A program made the translations under genes and the position numbers. From Atrina japonica (lineage: Eukaryota > Mollusca > Bivalvia > Pterioida > Pinnidae): DNA of 64,000 nucleotides. Shown here piece by piece: positions 1 through 11,344 of this stretch; the first letter of the stretch is position 1; each line of letters starts with the position of its first letter. The notes beneath the pieces were generated by a model. That model saw only the letters and a list, made by a program, of their open reading frames with translations, searched no databases and was not told where the DNA came from. The stretch is from NCBI GenBank assembly GCA_030159075.1, contig BROG01000233.1, positions 505,001 to 569,000 on the forward strand, in the 5' to 3' direction.

Positions 1-350
1 ACACTAACTGTCCTATTAAATCTGCGTAACCACAGCTTTACCATCTATTGATATTACCATCTAGAGAAAAATGCCAAACACAAAACAATTTATGAAAATC
101 AAGAACAGGATAGTACACCGCAGAAACGATAAAGTGGCTAGTTCCTGATATTTCGGTACCAGCTGACCATCTTATACTAAAGTAATATTTGGCACTGTTC
201 ACACCATTTAAATTCCAAATTTTTCTAAAACTAAGATAATCATAAATTTTACTGTGGTTGCTCTTAGACGGATTTTGACTATGCCTTTAGATTTATTATT
301 TGGCCTTGTATGATACCACTTTCTGTTTGGAAAATACACATTAAATTAAA

Positions 351-396
351 GCTCAACTGATGAAGTCTAATTGACAGAAACGATATCGTCTTGAGC
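351..396 (+). ncRNA. Hammerhead ribozyme, type I, intact core (copy A)
   Basis: Stem I is GCTCAA (351-356) with TTGAGC (391-396), a perfect 6-bp match. Core CTGATGA lies at 357-363. Stem II is GTC/GAC around loop TAATT. Core GAAA is at 377-380. Stem III is the short self-complementary CGATATCG (381-388), followed by T389 and cleavage base C390. All catalytic core bases are present. Two features are unusual: the 10.1/11.1 position is A opposite A instead of the usual G-C, and stem III is minimal, as in Penelope-associated hammerheads thought to cleave as dimers. Confidence 0.8.
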
Positions 397-580
397 ACCA
401 TCTTATAATACAGTAATATTTGGCACTGTTCACACCATTTAAATTCCAATTTTTTCTAAAACTAAGATAATCATCATTTTACTGTGGTTACTCTTAGACG
501 GGGTTTGAATATGTCTATAGATTTATTATTTGGCCTTGTATGATACCACTTTCTCTTTGGAAAATACACGTCAAATTAAA

Positions 581-626
581 GCTCAACCGATGAAGTCTAA
601 TTGACAGAAACGATATCGTCTTGATC
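581..626 (+). ncRNA. Hammerhead ribozyme, damaged core (copy B)
   Basis: Same layout as the copy at 351-396, but the core reads CCGATGA instead of CTGATGA, and stem I has a mismatch because the 3' strand is TTGATC. The U-to-C change hits a catalytic core base, so self-cleavage is expected to be lost or weak. The sequence just after it (ATAACTTTGGTA) matches the tail of the other family copies. Confidence 0.7.
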
Positions 627-2639
627 ACTATAACTTTGGTAGTCTGTGTAAATAGGAATACTGCCACTAGCCTTCTATAAGAGCATTGATCACTGCATTA
701 CGGAAGCTACCATATGCTTAATTTATATATTTTCAATCAATGTTTTGTATTTTCACACCTTTGCTGGCACCATGGCTTGGTTGTAGTGTTGTTAATCTGT
801 TAGATACTACCATGTCAAGCAAGCAGACTTTGATCGGGCGAAGATCAGCACGTCTTTTGGATGGGATGTTAAACTGGGTTCTAGTGTTCAGGTGTACCCA
901 GCCTGTTTCCACTTTAAAAAGCCTGGTGTTTTATGATTTAATTCAGGCACCTAAGCAAACATATTCAATATGGTGATATTCAAATTTTATGCTTACTGTT
1001 TGAAGTACATATTCGACTCCTAGAATTGGATTCCGTTTTCACACAACCTTGATGACCTTTTGACCTCCAATGACTGTATTAATGACCTAATTCCATACAT
1101 CATTGATTTCAGATTATAAGGTGAATCAATACTAACGTCCTGGTAGTAAAACTATAGCAAAATATTTATTTGCGTTCGATTTATGCACGTTTATTTTTCC
1201 CCACCCCAAATATTTTACAATTCAAAAAAGTTACTTTAGTCCTTTTTTCAGACGTCATTTATGCAAAAAAGCTCAAGGATGCAGAAGTTGCATCCTATGG
1301 ATTCCAAACCTACACATTCCAGGCTGTAAGAATCTGTAAAGAACAGTTATGCACCCAAAATTTCAACGTTTAGCTAAAATTTTGAGTTTGACCACCAGAC
1401 TAATATGTAAACTGACAAATATAAGATATTAATAAATACTATGACACTATAGACTAGACTAGATATTGCACAGTATATCAAAATTTTTATATAGATCTAA
1501 TTCAGTATTGTTCCAAATTATAAACAGCGACACACTAAATATATCGCTACTGAAAGTATTCTGGTAGCCCCCCTCCAAAATACTAATAATAATAATAATA
1601 AATAAGTAAATAAATAAAAAGAACAAATAAACAAACAAAAAGTGATGTAAAACATTTTGAGGCTGGAAAAGATCAATTGTTCCACTTAATATATACTTAT
1701 TTCTTCTTTCTTGTACATAATTATAAACAAGTATGAAATACTAATCTTCGCGGTCTGGCGATATGGCAGCCGATTTTCAAACTGTTGATCGCTCATTTAC
1801 GGGAAATCAGTGGAAGCGTCAAAATTTATTTGACTGTTTTCAGTCTGCAATTTGACGGCGAACCCTATTTGGATCTAGTTCATAATTTTCCGCTATGTTG
1901 ATGATCAACAACTGATGTTACTACAGCGACCTCTATGTACGGCGCACCCCATTGACATAGAAATATTTCCCGCGAAACAAGTACATTCTACGATGTTATG
2001 TATGACTATTAACTGACCACTGAATAATATTATCCACATTTGTCTCTCAAACGGGACGGATAACTGTATATTTGGATATATTATCTCTCGTTTAATTATC
2101 ACCATTTTCGCCCTTAAATGAGAGGACGAATTTATAGCAGCATTAGCTACGTTAGGAATATTTTTTGAAAAGAGTGTATTAGCCATGAAACGGTTGTATA
2201 CCAGAAAAATCACCCGACAATACGATTTACCGTCGAAAACATAGTGCAGATGCAAAAAAATAATCAATATTGTTTGTGTTTACATTGAAATTGATGACAA
2301 AAACATGACGTCTGATTACTTTCCGATCATTGAGCACGATATTTACTGGTTGAGTGAAGTTACAAGGAAAACTCGCCCCAAAGACGAATCGTACCAAGAC
2401 AAAAACCTAGACCGACTGAGTGACAAACCTTACCCAACAAAAAATAGAAGAATTCTTTTGTACTACCATATTTTGATATCACATCGTATGTCAAGATACT
2501 ATCATTGATGTTTAAAACAATGACGTCATACTATTGATGACATTCCATGATAAAAATGTGGAGGATGTGTATGCAGCAGTTCTATACAAATTAAAATGTC
2601 CTTGCATCATATTTAGTTATTTTAATAACGTCGTAAATA
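627..2639. other. No gene seen; AT-rich repeat-like sequence
   Basis: Only short ORFs without recognisable motifs. The stretch around 760-960 looks like a dispersed non-coding repeat (blocks such as GGATGGGATGTTAAACTGGGTT). Near 1580-1640 there is a run of short A-rich repeats. No exon with matched splice sites was found. Confidence 0.4.
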
Positions 2640-2860
2640 GTAATTTCACTTGGAATGTTCTATTTAAATTCTAGATTTCCCGAAAGCTAAGATTGTCAAT
2701 GATTTATTTTAAGAGTGTACTCTTTGATAGATTTGGAAATACATTTAGATTTATTATTTCACCTTGCATGATGCCACTAATTTCTTTCTGAAATTTATAT
2801 TTATTCGAGATCATCTGTTGATGAAGTCTTATTGACAGGAACGGTTGTATTGAGCATGTG
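2640..2860 (+). mobile_element. Decayed retrozyme-family copy
   Basis: The block order matches the 230-bp unit at 161-620 (AAAGCTAAGAT, TTTAGATTTATTATTT, GATGAAGTCTTATTGACAGG, TTGAGCAT), but with many substitutions. The hammerhead region (about 2805-2856) keeps GATGAAGTC and TTGAGC. It has lost a clean stem I and carries GGAAC where the core needs GAAAC, so it is a relic. Confidence 0.6.
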
Positions 2861-3257
2861 TGTTGCTCCTTTTTAGTAAAACTACAACTTTGGTGTTATT
2901 AATAATACTTAAACGTTTTCGTAATTCTATTGTCTATATATAATTAACTATATCGGTGATTTTCATTTTTTTTGGCCGAGAGTACTTTCCATGTACATTT
3001 GATAGGCCTGGGAATATTTTGAACCGCTGACTAATGGCGTCACAGTAAGCACACAAAACCCTGTCCGGCGGGAGACGTTTTTAACATTGCAAACGCCCAT
3101 CTCCGTGGAATTTGTATTATGTAGAGAATATTTAAAACAACTCCAGTAAGATATTAGACTTTTGTTCAGCCCAATGATCCAAAGTATAAAATTTAAGTTA
3201 GGTATTCCTATTTTCGATGTGAGCTGCACGGACAGTAGTGATTTCGATCGACTTAAG

Positions 3258-3525
3258 TTGTTGTTTAACGTTCGGCTCAAGATTCTTTCACTCATATGAA
3301 GATGTCACCAAATGCCGCTGAAGGACTTCAAAATTTGGCCTATGCTCGGCACGAACGGTCATTGAGCAGTGAGGGTTCTTTAACGTGCCGATACCTACTG
3401 TGACACAGGTGTCATGTTGTAAATTTTGTATTTAAACCCACCCAGTAAATTCAAAATTTACAACATGACACGGAACCTCAGTTGTTACTCTCTCATCCTC
3501 AGCTTGCGAATCGAGCACTCTACTG
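3258..3525 (-). mobile_element. Molluscan V-type SINE copy with palindromic insert
   Basis: Read on the minus strand it contains the conserved body GGCACGTTAAAGAACCCTCA, TGCTCAATGACCG, TGCCGAGC and the tail ACGTTAAACAACAAC, which match the full SINE at 34478-34734. A hairpin-forming block at 3409-3471 interrupts the central part and is absent from that other copy. Confidence 0.7.
3409..3471. repeat. Perfect 20-bp inverted repeat inside a SINE
   Basis: Positions 3409-3428 and 3452-3471 are exact reverse complements, separated by a 23-nt loop. The block sits between GTGTCA-like sequences of the host SINE, as expected for a small insertion with target duplication or a local inverted duplication. 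Confidence 0.8.
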
Positions 3526-3559
3526 CGGGAGGAGGGGGGGGGGCTTGTTTTATTGTAGT

Positions 3560-5170
3560 TTATTCGTAATTACATTATTTGTACATACTTATGCTTCTAT
3601 TTCCAGCTCATTCTTTCTTTTGTTTCATGTATGCCCGAGTTCTGACTGATTCCCATCGGTCAAATTTGCCGTGTCCACTTTGATGATGGACAATAGACCC
3701 TGAGGTGCACATCGTCTCATACAATTTCTTCTAAGTACTGGCCTTCTCTCTGATATCTCCTAAGATAGATGACGTAAATCCCTCCATGTAGGCGCTGTGG
3801 GCACCTGCGAAGAAACTTGAATGATCTATTGAAAAATGTTCCAGTGTGAGTAGTTTTGTAATTGTCGATGTTGTGCGATGGGTCTGGGTGGTGCTATCTT
3901 TGGTGTCTGTGATGGTCGGGGTGGCTTTGTGTTGTCTCCAAAGTGGTCTGTGTCTCTCTGGTTTTGTTAATGGCAGTGCGTGTATCAGTCTGTAACTGTT
4001 TCTCCTTCGTTGGATATGTCGGATTAAATGATAAGTCGATATTTTTCAGCAATCGGAGAAGTCCACAGAGTTTGAAATTTACGGGGAACTGTCCAATCCC
4101 ATGAAGTCGCTCAAATCCATCTTCGGTGATTCCCACGTGAATGCTGGTCCCTCTTAAGTTTCATATGTGGGGTGATGTGCTGTCTGTCTGCTGTGTCGAT
4201 GCCTTTGTGTGGTGGATGTCTGTTTCCTTTGTTCTAGTTGTCTTTTTTATATTTTTTATATTCTAGTTGTCTTGAGAGTTGTACTATGTGATGTGTGGTG
4301 TGTCCCCATGTGGTCGCTGCTTTGGATCTCTTGATACTAAAATTGCATCCTGGAACGGTACAATGGATATTGGGGCAATGGACATTCCTCTTATGCCTTG
4401 TAAGCTTATCCCTGGTAAAAAAATCTCCTTCCACAGTCATCACACTGATCAAGAAGACCTCTCCGCGAGGTACTGACAAGTGTTCATTTTTACCTGTTAA
4501 ACAAATGACATAATATATGTACACCTTTGCTGTTAAATAACTAATGAATTTACATAACTCAAGATGCTAACGAAAATATTCATATACTCTATAGTCATCA
4601 ACTTTTAAAAAAAGACCTCTGGTCACGAGTTCCTATGCATATTACATTTACAAAAAAATATATTCATTCAACTAATGTATTATCATAAGGCTACCCCCCT
4701 TTTATTTGGTTATTACACCTTTAAACACATTTAATTATATGGATAAATCATCCACTTACCATAACATTTCATCAACATGTGAAGACAATAACACTTTCAT
4801 ATTACTAATATCTGGTCATCTTATTATCCAAATAAGGTATTCCATTCAAAATAAACTTAAGCCAGTTACAAGTAATAGGCCTACACCCTGGAACATAGAC
4901 TATTTGAAATTGATAAATTATTCTAACCCCTTTGAAAAATTGAAATAAAAATAATAAAGAGAGAGCTAGCTATTCGTTGTTATGTTAATATTTTATAACA
5001 AAATTAGTTACTAAAAGTTCTCACCCCCATTCAAAAAATCCTACGTTAATATTTTATAATAAAATTAGTTCCTAATAATTTTCTCCCCCCCCTTTAAAAA
5101 AATCCTAGATCCACCCCTGTCAATCAAAGGTGAGACAGAAATATTTCATTATTTTAAATTTTAACAATTT
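3560..5170. other. No convincing gene; short tandem duplication near 4981-5100
   Basis: A 96-residue minus-strand ORF (4234-4524) has H/C spacing that vaguely recalls a decayed C2H2 finger, but it is too weak to call. At about 4981-5040 and 5041-5100 a roughly 60-bp unit (TTAATATTTTATAA, AAAATTAGTT) is repeated in tandem. Confidence 0.35.
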
Positions 5171-5177
5171 TGCATAT

Positions 5178-5735
5178 ACTTACTTTATGACAAACGCGAC
5201 GATTTCAATTTCCATATCATGAACTTCCCGTTTCTAAGTAGTAATATTCCATCTTTTACTGCCTACGGCGTTTTCATTTCACAACTTATACGTTATGCCA
5301 GGACATGCTCTTCTTATGAATGTTTTATTCTGAGAGCAAAACGACTAGTCAATAAACTACTTACAATGTTACGTTGTTGAACGCTTGGAGTCGTTGTTTA
5401 AGAAGTTTTATGGTCGATACGGGGATATTGTTAAACATTACGAAGCCCCCTCTCAGAAATATTAGATAGTATTCTGGAGCAGCACGGCCACAGACAGCGA
5501 CTCCCTTTTACCAACCATGCTTTTCACCGAACTTGACCTTTTCACCGAAATTGACTAAGGTTTCCATTGAGCGTTTGCGTCGGGTTTGGCATGCCAGCAA
5601 AAGACGCGGACTCCTTCCGGACACCTGGTCTTATCCCGTTTGGGATTCGCAATTGGTCTTCATGCCGAGACCATTTACACATCTAATTTGTCGTGTTATA
5701 ATGACTTGAATTTTGATTATCGATTGGTACTTCTT
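5178..5735 (+). mobile_element. RT-element relic, subfamily B (3' end)
   Basis: Decayed C-terminal RT-element coding sequence (LYDKRDDF- and AYGVFIS-like motifs, broken frames) runs into a 3' UTR with ACCGAACTTGACC-type repeats. It then shows the stretch GGCATGCCAGCAAAAGACGC. The same order is found in the better copy at 59590-60930. Confidence 0.7.
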
Positions 5736-5816
5736 CAATTTTACTTCCAACTTAATAATGTTAAAGGGACGTAAAATCATCAACCAACCAACCATCAATA
5801 ATCTATTAACTTCATG

Positions 5817-6380
5817 TTATGTACCTGGAACCTGATAGGCAATGGCATACAAACTGTAAAGCATGGGTAGCCAACTGGACTTTATTCGTGGGTTTGCATT
5901 GATTTTGTTGTTAGTTCCTCCCATTTCAAACACACCAACTAAATGCCACGTATCTCCTCGACGTTCAATTACAAGGTCATCCTGAAAAGTCATTTCATCG
6001 ATGACCAAGCCTCCTTGCCGCCTAAAATCGGAAATGTTTTGTGCTGTGGCCTCCTTTTTCATCCATGTCAGGTTCTTGTTAAATCCAGGGGTTTGGCGTA
6101 CTGTGTTCTTATAGTACTGTAATAGTCGTTTCGAGGGAAGTACGAGCATCCCAGAGGACTTCCATTTATCGTAGGCTTTTGGTGAACTCAGGAAGATCCA
6201 TTACCGTTGGTGAACATCTATAACCTTTTTACAGATTTTAGGCTGTGATTCTAATAACACCTCAAAGTTAAGGGTGCGCCTTCTTTAAGAACTAATTCTA
6301 AAACATTGGTCAAATCTTCATGGTTACTTTCATCTAACTGTATCATCGTTTGGGGACGCAGTTGTCATCTTGTTTGACAC
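5817..6380 (-). pseudogene. Transposase relic (P-element/THAP-like catalytic region)
   Basis: A minus-strand open stretch of 110 codons (6149 to 5817) contains LPSKRLLQYYKN, then NLTWMKKEA, then GGLVIDEMTFQDDLV followed by a glycine-ending LVGVFEMGG. This resembles the first catalytic block of P-element/THAP9-like and related transposases, in which a DEM-type acidic motif is followed by a hydrophobic strand. Upstream on the same strand, 6150-6380 continues the similarity (SSPKAYDKWKSSG) but with frame breaks and stops. The fragment lacks a start, the remaining catalytic residues and terminal repeats. Family assignment is from motif recognition only; Kolobok-type transposases are an alternative. 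Confidence 0.5.
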
Positions 6381-6657
6381 CACCATCGGCACTTCTCTGT
6401 CTCGATACATTTTGAACCCCTTTTAAGGGTTGTTTACTAGGTATGTTTTGTTTATCGTCACTTGATACATTTTGAACTTCGAATGGTTCCTTAAATGTTT
6501 TCTGTTGACTACCGGCACTTGTGTGTGTGTTTGTGAAAGCTTATGTTTTTCATCTTTTTGAGAATGTTTTTATGCATGCTTCACACCTTGTATGGTTCGA
6601 TAATACTTGTAATATCTTACAAGACTGAACGCTGTACACATCTCTTGTTATCTTTGT

Positions 6658-6951
6658 TTAGAATATCGTGCTTAAGCATTCTGTGATATAAGATTGTGAC
6701 TCGATGTCCTTTCCTTCACAAAACTCCATCTGTTGTGTAAGATATATAAGGCCATGAACACTTGCTTGAGTAATTAGAAACCCCAAACCACAAATGTACT
6801 TCTGGTTTCTAATGTCTTTTAGTGTATCACTTTTCTTCATTACTATTCCACACACAACAACTTTGTCATCACAGACTATTTCCGTCGGGCATTTTATTTC
6901 CAGTTCGTCTTTTGTTACAGATGCAGGGCAGATACAGATGAAGAGCAGTAC
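6658..6951 (-). other. Unrecognised cysteine-containing ORF, possible exon
   Basis: A minus-strand open frame starts just after a pyrimidine-rich tract ending in AG (acceptor-like at 6953-6952). It encodes a hydrophobic start (VLLFICICPAS) and then a lysine- and cysteine-rich segment ending at 6658. There is no in-frame ATG near the start and no partner exon was identified. It may be a last exon, part of the neighbouring transposase relic, or chance. Confidence 0.2.
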
Positions 6952-7495
6952 CTGGAAAAACAATATCGAATTTAGTGTTTTCTCTCACTTTCAAATTTTT
7001 TAATGCACGGTTTCGCAGTCCTCCATAACATAGACTGGTACTCTCGACACGAAACAGCTTCAAGACAAGCTTTTCATAAGTTTCTCTGCTGGAGGGACAC
7101 GTCTATTAATGCTTGAGTAACATTGCTGACTTTGTTGGTAAATTTAGTCTAATGTCACAGTATGCCCCCACCTTTTTTCAAAATTTACACATAGCCTGTA
7201 ATAAAAATTCATAATATGTAATTCATTAAGGAAATAGACACAAATAAAAAAAAAAATAAGGTTCCATCTAGGTATGCACAATATATATGTTAAATGACAA
7301 CATCCTTTATAGAAAGAAATTATGTTTAAATTCAAAGACATTTGTGACTTTGATGGAACCTTAAGACCAACATCAAATTACATTACACTCAAATAATCAG
7401 TGCTGTTGAAATTAGTGAAAATTATTTTTGAATCTACAGGTGTATTATAGAAGCTCTCAGTAGAGTTAAGAATGTCGCCGTGATAGCAATTACAG

Positions 7496-7685
7496 AAATT
7501 GCCAGTCTACCTCCATCATTGGGCAGGAATCTTTGATGGCCGTTACTCTGACCAAAAGCTGCAGGAACTCTTTGACAGTGATGACAGGTTTTCCAGTGCT
7601 AAAACTCGAAGTCTCAAATGTCCTGGACAAAATCGGAATGTTGTCATAAAAAATAATCTAGATTGTCGAAATCATTTGCCGCCAT
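7496..7685 (+). other. Candidate orphan exon, function unknown
   Basis: An open frame is bounded by an acceptor-like CAATTACAG (ending 7495) and a consensus donor GTAAGT (7686-7691). It would encode about 63 residues with HHWAGIFDGRYSDQKLQELF and two cysteines near the end. No second exon, start or stop could be tied to it, and the family is not recognised. Confidence 0.25.
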
Positions 7686-7699
7686 GTAAGTAAGAGTAA

Positions 7700-8970
7700 T
7701 GTAACCTTTGGAGGTTTACAGGTAATTTTATGATTTAAAATTATACACAGACTATGTTTGAATTTACTCAATTATACCTATTAATATGTTAATAACGTAT
7801 TTGTTGGGGGAGGGGTTTAACTGTAATTCCTCTGTCCGTCTGTTAAAATCTATTTGATTTGGACTTTAAACATGTAAATTTTCTGGTGTGAGCAAAATTT
7901 GAGCACTGCTGAGGGGTACCAGATTGGTATTTGAAACAAGATATCATTGAATTTCGTCAATGTACATATTACGAAACCGGAAATAAACTAGGTCACATTG
8001 CTGTTGACGTCACGCGATCCAAGTATAATATATTCCACAAAATATATCAACTAGAAAATGGTCTATTTCACAGACATATGGAATGTCATACTTTTACGTT
8101 GGAATTTAAAATCTATATTTGGAAATAAACATGTATATTCTATTTACAATTTCCCCATAGTTGTGTAAATATCAGAGGCTATCTGAACTTCACACGTTGA
8201 AACTTATCCTACAGCATTTAACTTTCTTCTAAAGCACTAAACTTATCTTAGAAGTACATGTAATAAACAGTTCTTTTTCACTGCCTAGAGCGTCCAGATT
8301 TATTTGAAACATTAGAACGCTTTTGCACTGCTGTTCCTTTTTCCAGAAAATAAAAAAACTAGATATTTCTTGTCAGTCGGGATCTTAATACCATTGCAAT
8401 ATTCAACAAATGAATACGTTCCACCATTAACCCTATTATTGAGTCTAGTGTAATGTGGAACTGTAATGGGCTGTCATGGTTTTCTTACACTTAACGGTTG
8501 TGACAGTTCCATCATTGTAAGAGTGAATATGTTCAGTTTTATCATTCATAATGTTTTGTCAGGTCGCCAGAATCGAATGCTAATTCTTACTCTCAGATAA
8601 TATTTAATATTTTCCATGAGACTTTCGTTTCCATTCCCACGTTGCCCACGTATCTTAATAAGCATGCTTTCAAATGTTACCACTGGTAGAATGGCATAAT
8701 TTTGAAGGTCATGTAAATGTTCCCCTGGAGGTGATGGCAGAGGTGGTGGTGGCGTCATTTTATTAGACTTGGGATTAGGTTGTGTTGTTTTGGGGGTTCT
8801 TTTTTTAAATGATTTGGAAATATTGCTTTCCTAAGATTCTAACGTCATTCTCTTGAATATGGATTTAGAACGCGTGTCCTGGTTTGTAGTATAGATGCCA
8901 GAAAATTTTCAAATATGGATAAAGGGTGTTGCAATTATTATCATTGCAAAGAGCATGAACAAATTTCTCA
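7700..8970. other. No gene assigned
   Basis: Short ORFs only. The minus-strand block around 8560-8760 shows patchy similarity to the minus-strand ORF at 10910-11326 (for example VVTFESML against IATFGNML), suggesting two decayed copies of one unrecognised sequence. Confidence 0.3.
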
Positions 8971-8971
8971 T

Positions 8972-9366
8972 TTATAGACACAGACGGGAAATTAACAACT
9001 AAACTAAACGACAAACGCGACAGTTTCAGCTTTCCCAACGTAAATGTTCCACATTTAAGTAGTAATATCCCACAATCACCTACACATGAAGTTTATATTT
9101 CACAAATGATCCAATATGCCAGGGTGTGTTCAACATATGAACATTTCATATACAGAGGTAAAATGCTCACTGACAATTCATTGACACGGATATCGAAAAC
9201 CGCGTTTGGTGTCAACGTTCCGCAAATTTTACGGTCGGTATAATAGTCTTGTTTGCGATTACTCCGTTTCAGTAAGTGAAATATTGAGTTACTTGTTCGA
9301 TGGTGGTTGTTGAGACGTCTGTACCAATATGACGAGGATTCGTTCCTCGCGTATTTCGATTGTTAA
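8972..9366 (+). mobile_element. RT-element relic, subfamily A
   Basis: A decayed end of the RT coding region (sequence for ISQMIQYARVCSTYEHF-like residues, broken) is followed by the start of the shared 3' UTR (GGTTGTTGAGACGTCTGTACC, here up to GACGAGGATTCG). It is truncated before the usual end. Confidence 0.65.
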
Positions 9367-10169
9367 GTGGAAGAGTCGTATCTCTCATTAAAACTGTTTA
9401 GAAGAAGAGTGTCGTAACTCAATTTTCATAGTTTTGTAAAAATGGAAAAAATAGAAATCCAACAGTTCTTTCCAGTAGTGTCAAGCAATACATAAAAATA
9501 GGAAGAAGTATGAGGTGTAGTGAAAAAATAATTAGATTTAATTAGAACCATACAATGAACAATAATTAAAGCCTTGTAAAAAATTAAAAATATTCACGTT
9601 TTTCCAATTACGACTTTGTTCTTCCAATTGATTTTCAAAATCTATCATTTTCGTTGACGTATCTTGACTTATTACATTGTCTTTCTGGGAAAATATTATT
9701 GTTTGTAACCATTTTATTTTAATTCCAGGATACTAAAACCTGTTCCGTCCACAGAAATGGTATTTGTAGATACAGATTTGATATAGTAATTTTTATATAG
9801 AATGGTCTCGACACCGTCAAGACACACAATCGTCTCCCATGTCTATATGAAAGTAGCAGCACAGCATACACATAAATTAACTTTATTTCATAATTGAAAT
9901 GAAACAGCAAGAAATTATGTTAAGCACATAAAAACATTGCTAGGCAACATAACGTACATTATGAAGTACACAAAAGTACGTGCACACACCCAATTAATCA
10001 ATTGTTACCTCAATTAACTGTGTAGCGTTTTTCGCTACAACGGCGAGAGTTCGGGTTTAAATTCCTGGTAGCGGAAACCACAGATCTGGTAGCGATCTAT
10101 ATAACAGTTAAATAAGTTTTTAAATAAAGTTCACCTGAACTTTATATAAAAGGACCTGGTAACGGTATA

Positions 10170-10370
10170 AATATAAAATTTTCAGATACCAAAGTATAAA
10201 TCAATAGAATGTCCAGGGCATAGATACAAATCCGGTAAAAATGGACTAACACGGACCTCTGGAAACCAAGAGGTGGGATCAGGTGCCATGGAGGAGTAAG
10301 CATCCCCTGTCGACCGGTCACACCCGCCGTGAGTCCACAGTCAAGTCCAATGAAATTGGTGAGGAGTGTT
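10170..10370 (-). mobile_element. RT-element 3' end, subfamily A
   Basis: On the minus strand this is the common 3' UTR: GACCGGTCGACAGGGGATGC, the CCATGGCACCTGATCCCACC stretch and the ending TTTATACTTTGGTATCTGA. It is a 5'-truncated copy with no coding part. Confidence 0.8.
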
Positions 10371-10607
10371 TGACGAAAAGTGTAAAAGAAACGTGCTATC
10401 TTCCCTGATAAGTATGTTCGACTCAAACATCTATATCGGACTGAAAATGTACAATAAATTATCATTAATAATCATTACCATGGAGTTTTCATGAAAGAGG
10501 ATCTCCTATTCTCTGAAAAAAGGTACGTCGCAGAAAAGATGGTGGATAAAGAACAGTAACCGTCGTTCAGCGTACATGTTTTAGTATCGGAATCAGAATA
10601 TTAGTGT

Positions 10608-11326
10608 TTATACAATAGAACACCAGTATATTTGTCGCCTGACTCCAGGTCGGAGCTCGGAACTAAAATTGATATTGACGTTTAGTGATAGAGTAGTATC
10701 GGAAATACAGGTTAATTGGACTTGGTCCCATGGGTTTATTCCTGTGAACTCATCACTTTCTAATATGGTCATACCTGAAGAGCTGTCTTTCTCCATCCAC
10801 GTTAAAACTTTTGTTCTGGGCGTCATATTTGGTAATATGTGTGACTGATCGACTGCATTATGGATCTGCACACTTAAAGTATCACCTTTTCGCTTTTCTT
10901 CCTTTTAATTTAGATTTTTAGTCTTGCTAAATGTTGTTTCTGGTAATTTTCTATGTTTATCGGAATCTTTGTTCCTTTGCAATTCTTTCCATCAGTTATC
11001 CTGTTGTTTCTTTTAGTGTAAAATTGTTTTTTTAGAAAGAACCACGCCATTGTTTCACGGGGCAGGTATAACATGTCCATCGTTTTTCTTTCCAGTGATT
11101 TTGTGTTTACCGAAGTCAATGACAATTTTTTACATTTTGAATTGATTTTTTTTATCAAATACTCTTTGGCGTTGTAGCACCGCAGTCCTTGGACCATTCC
11201 TAACATGTTTCCAAATGTTGCAATTGGGACATTGACGACTATTTCCCGGGAGGTAGCAGTGGTGGCGTTGCTGCAGTTGACATAAATACATTCTTCGTCG
11301 TACGTGTTGTTTTCTTAACACTTGGG
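10608..11326 (-). other. Unrecognised minus-strand ORFs, probably transposon relics
   Basis: Two open stretches run on the minus strand. One (11326 to 10910) is about 138 codons, lysine-rich, with several cysteines and no signal or membrane segment. The other (10871 to 10608) contains VLTWMEKDSSS and an LESDEF block that loosely resembles the WMKKEA...IDEM order of the transposase relic at 5817-6149. They are probably decayed copies of related transposon sequence. No function is claimed. Confidence 0.25.
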
Positions 11327-11344
11327 AAGTATTGCTTTCCATTT

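Larger units (their letters stand above)
161..626 (+). mobile_element. Tandem dimer of a hammerhead retrozyme-like repeat (230-bp unit)
   Basis: Two head-to-tail copies of one non-coding unit, each ending in a hammerhead ribozyme motif. The predicted cleavage sites after C390 and C620 are exactly 230 bp apart, and the first unit begins near 161, where one would expect the preceding cleavage position. The units share the blocks GTAATATTTGGCACTG, CTCTTAGACGG and TTATTATTTGGCCTTGTATG. Tandem monomers with hammerheads and no ORF are the hallmark of retrozymes, non-autonomous retroelements that give small circular RNAs. The identity is inferred from structure. Copy 2 has a core mutation and is probably inactive. 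Confidence 0.75.

Noticed and set aside
121..130. A third hammerhead core (CAGAAACGAT) before the first unit
   Set aside because: Only ten bases match and there is no CTGATGA or stem I partner nearby.
740..976. 78-residue ORF
   Set aside because: No ATG at the start; the sequence looks like a dispersed non-coding repeat (GGATGTTAAACTGGGTT-type text).
4234..4524. Minus-strand C2H2 zinc-finger gene
   Set aside because: Only one loose Cys/His arrangement and no second finger, start context or splice partner.
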